64,000 nt of DNA from Wyeomyia smithii (lineage: Eukaryota; Arthropoda; Insecta; Diptera; Culicidae), in contig NC_073694.1 in the NCBI RefSeq assembly GCF_029784165.1, positions 35,259,506 to 35,323,505 of the forward strand. Direction: 5' to 3'. Positions within the stretch are counted from its first letter, which is position 1, and each line of letters starts with the position of its first letter. Of the stretch, positions 54,901 through 64,000 are shown piece after piece. The notes beneath the pieces are model-generated. The model was not told where the DNA came from. It worked only from the letters and a program-made list of their open reading frames with translations, and ran no database searches. Made by a program: the position numbers and the translations under genes.

Positions 54901-55774
54901 AATAAAAGCATACACGCGAGCTGAAAAATACCAAAAAAAAAACACAACACAAGAACAAACAAACAAAAAAAAGCACAAAAAGAAAACACAGAGAAGAGGA
55001 ACGGTAAAACTAAAAATCTGAAGAATACCAACGTCAATTACATTACTACACAAAAAACAGGGAGATCAAAACACGTTAAACACAGGGTTTTTCAATTAAA
55101 AACAAAAAGTGGGAAAATTAAATAGAAGTTCAATAAATTCCATTAAGAAAAAATAGGAGAAGCGGAACAAAACAGGAGAAAATCAGAAATAAAAACGAAC
55201 AGTTGAAAAAATAAAAAAAAAGTTGAAGAGGTTGTTTATAAGACACGACCGCAGTGTTAAAGTAGAATACGACAGCCTGCCTCAAGTCAATGTATTTTTG
55301 GCAATAGGTTCAGAAATACACTCAATGGGGTTAATGGTCTCTCTGCTCCAGTTAACGTTTACCTGTACAGACGGCACCGGTAACGACAATAAACAACAGC
55401 AGAAGCTATGTGCAGCTGTGCGGTTTCACTTGTTGCCGTATCCAAAACAAGAATGAAATTGAATTGTTATGAGGCTGTCTTTCGTATCAAGTTGCACTGA
55501 GATAACTTTATTTAGGCAGTGGCCACGAAGAGGTTATAGAAGAAGGCCAATAGTACTTTCCCGGTTAACTAGGTTTAATACGAACAATTTTCTGCAGTTT
55601 GCGGTAGCGTAGATAATTTTACAACTGATTATTGCAAATAGTAGGCTTAGCTGAAGTCAAAAGAGGTTAATAATGTTTGTCAATGCCATTTATTGATATC
55701 TGAATATTGTTTTTTCAACATGGCATATTTTTGATTTTTTTGCAACTATATATGATAATTTTAATCGCTATACT
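54901..55774. other. A-rich spacer, no gene recognised
   Basis: Strongly A-rich on the plus strand from 54930 to 55220 (runs such as AAACAAAAAAAAGCAC). No feature was identified in the remainder. The ORF at 54563-55021 (+) is the reverse of the Jockey relic. Confidence 0.4.
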
Positions 55775-56010
55775 GCTAGCCACACACGCTATAGACATGC
55801 ACAGACACGCTATGGACATGGACATGCAAGCCACGTACGCTATAGACATGGACAGACATGCACACGCAAGCCACGCACGCTGTATAGCAAGCCACTTACG
55901 ATATAGACATGCACGCGCTATATAGCTAGCCACGCACGCTAGTGACACACGCTATAGATATTCACACACGTTATATATGTGCACACACTCTATATATACA
56001 TACACGCTTT
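55775..56010. repeat. irregular tandem repeat, CACGCTATAGACATG-type
   Basis: Units of 12-25 bases built from ACACGCTATAGACATG and AAGCCACGCACGCT, about ten in a row with variation. The tract becomes TA-rich toward 55990. Confidence 0.7.
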
Positions 56011-56029
56011 TCAATCCACCTGGTGATGC

Positions 56030-56955
56030 GAGTCTCATTCAGTTTCTGGGTGTATTCACCCAACGATAAGTAATAGTCCGATTGCCAAAAAACTAACAGG
56101 GCTTTATGGGCAAACTATGCCTTTCATATAACACTGATTTTGTAAAAATCGGTCCAGCTTTATCTGTAAAATATGAGTGAGATTAAATAGCCTCTAGAGC
56201 ACGTTTCTGTTCATAACATTTACAACATGTGGTTCACATGTCTCATTATAATGAAATTATTCAACAAATGGTTTAAAAAGCAAGCCAGTCTTTTGATATC
56301 GATATTGTCCAAGTTGGTTGTGTAGTTTCTAAGATAATGGAGTTTCGTGATTTTCACTTTTTGATATATAACAGACAAAGTTACAGTGCGATAACAACTT
56401 AAATTTGATAGGTTATTATGAGGCAACTAGACCTTTGCAAATAAACTAATTTCATGAAAATCGGTCCAACCATCTCTGAGAAAAGTGACTGAGTTCAAAC
56501 AGTCTTTGACACATATTTCTTTGCATAACTTTTGCACCACATGTCCAATCATTTAATCTAGAAATGGTTCGATAAACAAGCCCGTTCTTTTGATACCAAT
56601 TTGTTCAAATCAATTGTGTAGTTTCTGAGATAATGAAGTTTCGTGATTTTTATATTTTGATACATTACCTCTAAACTAAAAATCCGATTACAATTAAATT
56701 CAATAGGGTCTTTTGGGGCAACTAGACCTTTCATTTACAATTAGTTTCATAAAAATCGGCCTAGCCATCTCTGAAAAAATCGGGTGAGATTGGAAGAGCG
56801 TTACATACATACACACATACAAACACATACAGAAAATATTCAACTCGTCGAACTAAGTCGATTGATATATCACATTCGACCCTTTAGAGCACTATTCTAC
56901 CTCTGGTTTTTGCAGTGACTGCTATACCTTTCTAGGAAAAAGGCAAAACACACGT
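56030..56955. repeat. second array of CGGTCC-ATCTCTGAGAAA units
   Basis: Same unit order as 44956-46260 (TTGTGTAGTTTCTAAGATAATG-like, AAATCGGTCCA, CATCTCTGAGAAAAGTGA), an ACATACAC tract, CAACTCGTCGAACTAAGTCG and the worn terminal palindrome CCTTTCTAGGAAAAAGG (56928-56944). About five units. Confidence 0.65.
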
Positions 56956-56974
56956 AACAACAATTTACCTACTA

Positions 56975-57432
56975 CAGTCGTACCTCGATATACGGCAACT
57001 TTATTTTTATTTTCGTTGCGTTATATCGAAGCAAAAAAATTTTTTTTTCAATTTATGCAAAAATGTTAACGGTTACTCAAAGAAGCGCGAAAACCTATTT
57101 CCCATAACCTATCAGTATTTTTAAACCATTCTTATGCCCATTTTGGACAATTTTCAACAAGAAAAAAAAATTTTTTTAATTAATGCAAGAATGTGAATTG
57201 TTACTGAAAGATGCATGAAAACTAGTTTTCCATCACCTATTAGTATTTTCGGCTTGGTTTCATTGGTTTCAAAATTTACTACAAACATTTTTTTGAAGCA
57301 ATTTATACCACAAAAACAGTTTCTGTATGATTTATATTCAATTCCAATACATCTTAAAAAGTAACGTTATATGGAGGTAAAAGTTACGTAAGTTACGTTA
57401 TATCGAGGTTGCCTTATATCGAGGTATGACTG
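56975..57432. mobile_element. 458-bp MITE, CAGTC.TACCTCGATATA ends, TA duplication
   Basis: Left end cagtcgtacctcgatatacg; right end reverse-complemented cagtcatacctcgatataag. TA flanks at 56973-56974 and 57433-57434. The CGATATAA inverted ends are typical of small Tc1/mariner-superfamily derivatives. The interior is AT-rich, without coding capacity, and repeats CGTTATATCGA near both ends. Confidence 0.75.
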
Positions 57433-57530
57433 TATTTCATTTAGTTTTGCAAGTTTTCATATTTCGTAAAGCTTAAAAATCATTGGTTGAATTAAAAATC
57501 TGGCAGCACTGCTGCAAATAAAAGTATATA

Positions 57531-57673
57531 CACTAAAGTCGCTTTTTACGCGGGGGATACATGCCTTAAAAAAATCCGCGTAAATTCCGGAATCAGCGTA
57601 AAAAAAAACCGGGTAAATTCCGGAATCCGCCCAAAAAAACGCGCAAGAAACCGCGTAAAAAGCGACCTTAGTG
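57531..57673. mobile_element. 143-bp MITE with GTCGCTTTTTACGCGG ends
   Basis: Left end cactaaagtcgctttttacg; right end reverse-complemented cactaaggtcgctttttacg. TA occurs on both sides (57529-57530 and 57674-57675). Between the ends are repeats of GCGTAAATTCCGGAATC. It is the smallest and best-preserved of the three related MITEs in this window. Confidence 0.8.
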
Positions 57674-57899
57674 TATTTAGATTTCCGCCTTACCAGAAAA
57701 GCTTAAAAATCATTTGATTTGTTGTTTAGACATCCTCCAATAAATATGACATGGTACATGTTGAGATTGATTCATAACGTTTGCGTTAAAGAAATGGTCA
57801 AAAATTAGCGGTTTTTCATGGGCTTACCTTTACACGCACTGACGAAACTACGCATGCAGCATCAATCATATTGACCCATGAGTCAGCAGCAAAAACTTT

Positions 57900-58680
57900 A
57901 TCAGTCGAACTCTAATCGTGCGCGCTCAAAAATACCCTGTCGCGTCGAAAATGGACATCGTGCGGCAGATCGCCCGTTCTAGCATCTACAACATCTTGGC
58001 ACTATTGAGCAACAATCAGAGCATTAAGATGGTCAAGTCGATTTTCACGGTAAATCATGACGTGGCGGAGGAGATGGTGATGACACCCATCGCTCCCTGG
58101 ATGGCAACGACTGGCAGGGTACTTCGTATTTTGCTTCCCCCACGAAGGAAGTGAGCACCTAGGTAAAGTTTATTTCACAAAAAAGATACCAAAGAAGGAG
58201 TTACTTTTTACTAACAATCACCGAGAAGATGTAGTCAAAGCTGCTCTTCTTTCGCTCCGGACAGGCCGTGAACGAGGAAATTTATAGTACGAAGTGCCTG
58301 CCGGAAGTTGCGTCGTTCATCAATAAATACCATAAGGTCGAAGACGCGGTGTTTTGGCCGGATCTGGCGTCGGTTCACCATTCGAAGCGATTGTTTGAGG
58401 AGATGGAGCGGCTGAATATCGACGTGGTACCCAAGTTGGCGAACACGCCCAACGTCCCCAAGTTACGCCTCATCGAGGATTTTTGGGTAAACCTAAAGCG
58501 TAAGATCTATTTCAACAATTTTGTCTGAAAACTGAGGAGGAATTGATAGATAAAACGAAGAAAGGGCTTAAAAACATGCCTACACGCATGTTTTCGTCCG
58601 CTATGACGATTGTTCCCGTTTACTGTCGGTAGGCCGCACGCAGGGACGTGAAACTTTTTTGCGAGTAAGCTAATATAGTA
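57900..58680 (+). pseudogene. mariner-superfamily DD37E transposase relic
   Basis: N-terminal part reads KMDIVRQIARSSIYNILALL and NNQSIK (57945 on). After a deletion, the region around 58150-58270 has VYFTKKIPKKELLF and NNHREDVVKAALLS. The third segment (58268-58528) reads FWPDLASVHHS, then VVPKLANTPNVPKLRLIEDF. Counting from the D of WPD to the E of IED gives 37 residues between, the DD37E signature known from mosquitoes (ITmD37E). The first aspartate block is lost, and stops and frame changes are present. Confidence 0.75.
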
Positions 58681-58689
58681 ACCTTCCAT

Positions 58690-59462
<773 letters not shown>

Positions 59463-59469
59463 TTATCTC

Positions 59470-60204
59470 CTGATTAGCTACAATAATGATCAAAAAGTTA
59501 AAGTTGACAAAAACAATTGTTGGTCTGAAAATTTAGGCAACAACTAAAATATTGAGGAGCTCCAGAATTTTCATCTGCGTCTAAGAACATCAATATCGGA
59601 ATAATTGCGAAAATGTAGTCGGAAGAACAACAAAAGGCAAAGAAATCCGAATCTCTCTCATGGTTCAATCAACAGGAAGGATCACAAGCGTGTAAGCATA
59701 TAAATCCGAATTCCGTTGGAGATGTGGCAAAAAAACTAAATTCAAGCTAAAGCATTGTGTAAAATATAAAAAACATGAATGATGAGACTAGTAAAATGTC
59801 AAAAAATCATCGAATTGCAATAAACGGCAGAATTATCGACAAAATCATGTGCCAAAAGTTCTATAAATAAATAGATGAAAAAATTTCAGGACGGTCTACA
59901 GGCAGGTGTACCATAAATAACGCGTCTACTTCCATTTCTGAAGTCACTCAATCGTCTTACGCTCGTCCGACCAAATTTAGCCTCTTGCCATTTCTCGAAA
60001 GATGTTTTGTATAGGTACAAGGCTAGAAACGTCAATTTCGTGCCAAAGCATCTCCATCCCGCGAAAACCAGTTTCTACTTGGACGCTGAAGAGTAAAGAC
60101 GTACAAAAGAGTGCTCCCGAAGTGATAAAAGTAGGTGTCACACCTAGTGTGACCTTTTGTCTAACTTACAAAAGCGGAATCTATTCAAGGAATAGATAAA
60201 AAAA
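59470..60204. other. region upstream of the Tx1/L1-type ORF1
   Basis: No independent gene seen. Probably 5' UTR of the LINE starting within this stretch; its edge is not visible. Confidence 0.4.
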
Positions 60205-61197
60205 ATGGAAACCAGAAAAAATACATTGAGACTGGCTTTTGCCAGTGCAGCAAAAGTTCCGATGCATCTTGATGTACTGAAGTTTTTGATGAATACATTG
60301 AAAGTACCTGCAACCGATATCCACTCAGTATACAAGGACGAGAACGACCAGAAGTTCTATGTGAAATTTATCGATGATATAAGTTTCAATCGATTTACCA
60401 GCTCTATGGCCGAACAGTATGTGTTCCAATATGGCGACGGTGAGAAAGCACGTGTTAAATTGGAAATGGCTAGCAGTCAGTTCAAATACATCCGTATCTT
60501 CAATGTTCCCCCTGAAACAGAAGACAAAGACATAGCTACTGTCCTTGGGCAGTTCGGGAGAATCAGGCAACACGTCCGAGAAGGATACCCTGCGGTGTAC
60601 GGGTACCAGGTCTTTAGCGGAATTAGAGGGGTACATATGGAAATCGAGAGAGAGATTCCGGCGAATCTCTATATCAACCATTTCCGCGCGAGGCTATATT
60701 ACGAAGGGCTCAAAAACAGGTGCTTTTTTAGCAAAGCAGAGGGACACATTAAGGCAGAATGTCCAAAACTGGCCAAACTGGTAGCTAACCTCAATGTCGC
60801 TACAAGGATAGAAAGTTCTATGGATGCCCCATCAACATCGATGACGGTTCTCCAGGTATCGAAGACGAGAACTAGCGGTAAGACATACTTAAACGAGACG
60901 GTCATCGAGAATAAAGATAAAGGGAGTAACGCTCACAATGTGGTAGAGAAGCACGCGGTTTCATCACTAGCGACCATGCAGCACAGTTCAACGACGTCTA
61001 CGACGCCAACGATCACCACCGAAGAACAAAGCGGCTCAACGGCGCCGCCGACCATCTCCGAAGTTAACAACGACGCTCAACAAACATCGATCGCTACCGA
61101 CGCAAGTGAGAACACGTGGAAGAACGGGAATCAACAGCTGAAACGACCTCCAGGCACAACCTCAGAAGCAGAGAGTTCCGGATGCAGAAGCAGGTAG
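60205..61197 (+). CDS. Tx1/L1-type LINE ORF1
   Basis: Open frame of 330 codons from an ATG (AAAAAAATGGAA context). The N-terminal half (residues ~1-165) contains alternating strand-like blocks (KFYVKFIDDISFNRF, YIRIFNVPPETEDKDI, VRVEGYPAVYG-like) that may be an RRM-type fold, as in many LINE ORF1 proteins. At ~190 is a zinc knuckle, CFFSKAEGHIKAEC, in which the second Cys of the CX2CX4HX4C pattern is Ser, so metal binding is probably lost. The C terminus is Ser/Thr-rich. ORF2 follows at about 61400 and is broken. Confidence 0.7.
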   Translation: METRKNTLRLAFASAAKVPMHLDVLKFLMNTLKVPATDIHSVYKDENDQKFYVKFIDDISFNRFTSSMAEQYVFQYGDGEKARVKLEMASSQFKYIRIFNVPPETEDKDIATVLGQFGRIRQHVREGYPAVYGYQVFSGIRGVHMEIEREIPANLYINHFRARLYYEGLKNRCFFSKAEGHIKAECPKLAKLVANLNVATRIESSMDAPSTSMTVLQVSKTRTSGKTYLNETVIENKDKGSNAHNVVEKHAVSSLATMQHSSTTSTTPTITTEEQSGSTAPPTISEVNNDAQQTSIATDASENTWKNGNQQLKRPPGTTSEAESSGCRSR

Positions 61198-61399
61198 GGG
61201 ACGAGGAAGAAAAAAGAAAGCTCATGTCGAACCGACGCCAAGCGGCCAAAAAAAGGAACGGAACGAGAAGTCGTTCAAACAAGTGAGTCGATGTACCATC
61301 ATGCCATCTCCTTTGCTAGCCGATCGGTTTATCCGATTGGAAACGTTATCTTGTTGTGTGATGTGTTGTTATCAGCACCACGTTTTAGGAAGAGTTAGT

Positions 61400-64000
61400 T
61401 TCGTTTCTAATGCCATTTATACGTAGAGTAGCAACTATTAACTTAAACGTGGACTAAAGAGATTAGTAACTGAGTTAGACTTGAAGGATATCGATTTAGC
61501 AAAGAATTCAAAAGGAAAATTTACATTTTGTAGAGGGGACGCCAAATCGTGATATGATCGAATTTATGGTTCAGCAAGGTTTGTAGGTTTCACTAGAAAC
61601 ATAAAAACGGTTGCCGTACCTTTTTCAGATTACCACAGTGTGACTTTTAAACTTGAAGTAAAAGACGCTAAAATGAATTTCTATGGTAAAGGGTACTGGA
61701 AGATGAATACTGCATTATTGGGAGACGAGGAAATACAGAATAAATTTAAGACTGCATATTTACAGCTGCAGCGAAGGCATTCCTACCAAAATTTAAATTT
61801 TTGGTGCAACAACGATGTCAAAAGATGTATCAAGACGTTTTTCAAAAATGAACATTTTGCAATTAATAAGCAATTAAATCGTGGAAAAAGTTTTCTCTAT
61901 GGATGTCTCGAGGAGATTGTAGAGAACCAAAATCAGGGCATTGATGTTTCATCGGAACTTGCGATAGTTTATTCAAAACTTATGCAGTTAGAGCAGCAAC
62001 GTTTGAATAAATTCAAGTACAAATTGAAAGCGAACGCAATTTGTAATGACGAAAAATTGTCTTTCATTCAGGTAACATCATTCATAAATCGATCTGCCCA
62101 GTCAAAATTATTAAATTATTGCGTATAAACGGCGAAGTTACATCAAATTACAATCTGCTAAAAAGCGAAATATTCGATCACTTTGCGATAAAGTTTGAAA
62201 AACAATATAGTTCATGCAGAAATTACGAAAACGTACTGGCAATCATAAATAAACGACTAGACGACAATGACAGAACGAGTTTATCAGAACCAATTACTTT
62301 GGCAGAAATAGAACATGCAATTGAAACATCTTCGAAGCAGACATGCCCAGGACCAGACGGTGTAAATTATGAGTTTTACTCAATTTTTCTCGACATCGTA
62401 AAGAATGATCTACTAACACTGTTTAATTCTTTTCTGATTAATGGCGAGCACCCGCCGGCTTCATTTTCTGCAGGCACCATAGCTTTGATCCCGAAAAAGG
62501 GTTATCAATATAACTTGAACGATAAACGACCGATCAGTATGCTAAATACTGATTATAAGATATTTACAAAAATTCTTTATAACCGTGTACAGCCTATGCT
62601 TGAGAAATTGTTAGGATCTGGTCAGTCTGCCTGTATTGCAAATAATTCATGTGTCGATAATTTGAGTCTTCTACCGAATGTATTCGTTAAGTCTAACCGC
62701 AGCCGAAGACTAAAAGGAATTGTGCTAAGTGTAGATCTCGAAAAAGCATTTGACAGAGTCGATCATGACTTTTTGTGCGTTTTTTGTTAGACAAATTTGG
62801 TTTTCCCTTGAGTTTTATCGAGTGTCTTTGTAAGCTGTATAAAAATGCTACCTCCAACGTAATATTTAACGGATTCCTAACATCTTCGTTTAAAATTTCA
62901 AGCTCGGTGAGACAGGGATGCCCAATCAGCATGGCCTTATTCGCGTTGTATCTGGAACCTGTAATCAGAATGATACATTAAAATATCACAGGTGTTTTAA
63001 TTGATAATGTTATCATTAAAGTAATGCTGAGATATGCTGATGACCTGAATATTTTTATTAGAAACGATAGCGAATTTGACATTATTCTACAGTTAATTAA
63101 TTACTTTAGCATCTACTCAAAAATCAAATTAAATGTGATTAAATCGCAGTTTTTAAGATTGAATTACTGTGTTGTAGGGCCTCAAAAGATTAGAGAATCG
63201 AATGAGATAAAAAAATTGGGAATTAGATTTTCAGAAAACCTCAAACAAATGATTGATTCGAATTACGATAACCTAATTAAAAATATTAATAATGTTTTAT
63301 CACTCCACTACAAAAAAAGATTGAACCTTTTCCAGAAAACTTGGTTATTGAACACCTTTATACTGTCAAAATTGTGGTACATGGCACAACTTTTTCCACC
63401 TAACAATAAACATACAGCCTTATTAAGAAATATCTGCGGCAAATTTCTTTGGAAGGGTCAGTTTTATAAAGTTGAGCGCAAAGAGTTATATTTGCCAGTA
63501 TGCAAAGGAGGTCTCTCTCTTGTCGATATAGCATCAAAATCAAAAGCACTTTTCATGAAAAATGTTCTTGTATCGAAAAATCAAGCCATTGTCGATGAAT
63601 TCATGCTTCATCAAGAAAATAATGCGAGTCTCACAAAAAATACGCGTGACTGGATTCAAACGGCACAAAGCCTTCGGAATTTAAATTACACCGCATGCCA
63701 ACAGTTTTACGACTATCTGATTGATTTGCAGAACATTACGATCAAGCCACAAGTTACTAGACCAAATATGCTCTGGGAAAATATTTTTGAGAATACCAGT
63801 CGTAGTTTTTTGTCATCTGATGCTAAGACAACGTTGTTTTTAGTAACAAGAGATATTATTCCATCCAAGGTGAAGCTCTTCAATCATCGCGTAAGAGGAG
63901 TTGATTCTTCTACGTGCAATTCCTGCGGAAGAATTGATACAGTGGAACATAGAATTAAAATGTGCTTAGCTTCGAATCTAATTTGGGGATGGCTGAATGG
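61400..64000 (+). pseudogene. Tx1/L1-type LINE ORF2, internally deleted, runs off window
   Basis: Starts with RRVATINLNV (61420, endonuclease N terminus), then a deletion brings in DIDLAKNSKGKFTFC, YDRIYGSARFVGFTRN and SDYHSVTFKLEV (61485-61660), so most of the endonuclease is gone. A linker follows to 62105, where a frameshift leads into RINGEVTSNYN. RT: TCPGPDGVNYEFYS (~62341), IALIPKKG, DKRPISMLNTDYK, VDLEKAFDRVDHD (~62732), a one-base slip at ~62774, NGFLTSS, SVRQGCPISMALFALYLEP, a TAA at 62979 and, in the same frame, LRYADDLNIF (~63030). The frame then stays open to base 64000, ending in a Cys/His motif, CNSCGRIDTVEHRIKMC. No RNase H so far. Confidence 0.85.

Noticed and set aside
54563..55021. 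152-codon plus ORF
   Set aside because: It is the antisense of the Jockey-type reverse transcriptase plus an A-rich tail.

Overview
The window looks like a piece of mosquito nuclear genome, most likely Aedes or a close culicine. The evidence is the mix of I, R1, Jockey, RTE and Tx1/L1-type non-LTR retrotransposons, a tRNA-derived SINE, Helitrons with internal tandem arrays, many TA-flanked MITEs, and one secreted leucine-rich-repeat gene with a short insect-type intron. No bacterial features are present. Almost everything that can be recognised is transposon-derived. The one convincing host gene is the LRR gene at 49.0-50.0 kb on the minus strand.

Layout. 1-4825 (+): an I-clade LINE with intact ORF2 (endonuclease, reverse transcriptase, RNase H), its 5' end cut by the window edge. 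4.8-5.8 kb: mariner transposase relic and a MITE. 5843-11760 (-): a second, dead copy of the same LINE, tail-to-tail with the first. 11.9-12.9 kb: Tc1-type transposase relic and an ORF1 scrap of the same LINE family. 15.2-17.05 kb: a Helitron plus the start of a second one, head-to-tail. 17-21 kb: no recognisable gene. 21-23.6 kb: mosaic of Jockey and RTE relics, next to a 1.9-kb TIR element (23.6-25.5 kb). 26.7-27.4 kb: RTE scrap, palindromic MITE and a 40-bp LINE tail with perfect target duplication. 27.4-31.1 kb: mostly unique-looking DNA with one MITE.

31.6-46.8 kb is a nest of insertions. An RTE relic is followed by an R1-like LINE whose ORF1 is split in frame by a 5.98-kb insert. That insert carries a 2.49-kb TIR element (with a 713-bp MITE inside it) and a 2.56-kb element with ~690-bp terminal inverted repeats enclosing a broken gene of unfamiliar type. 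The R1 relic resumes, then come a SINE, a Helitron, a repeat array ending in a palindrome, and a second R1 3' fragment.

46.8-53.2 kb holds the LRR gene and quieter DNA. 53.2-54.9 kb (-) is a Jockey-type relic. 55.8-59.5 kb holds tandem repeats, two MITEs, a DD37E mariner relic and a ~250-bp (TA)n tract. 60.2-64.0 kb (+) is a decayed Tx1/L1-type LINE running off the window end.

The parts do not form a pathway. The structure records successive insertions. The items most worth following are the long-TIR element at 36.7-39.3 kb, the inverted LINE pair at 1-11.8 kb, the TIR element with repeated TGATCGGACC motifs at 34.1-36.6 kb, and the ultra-short LINE insertion at 27.37 kb. All family names come from motif recognition by eye; no database search was run.
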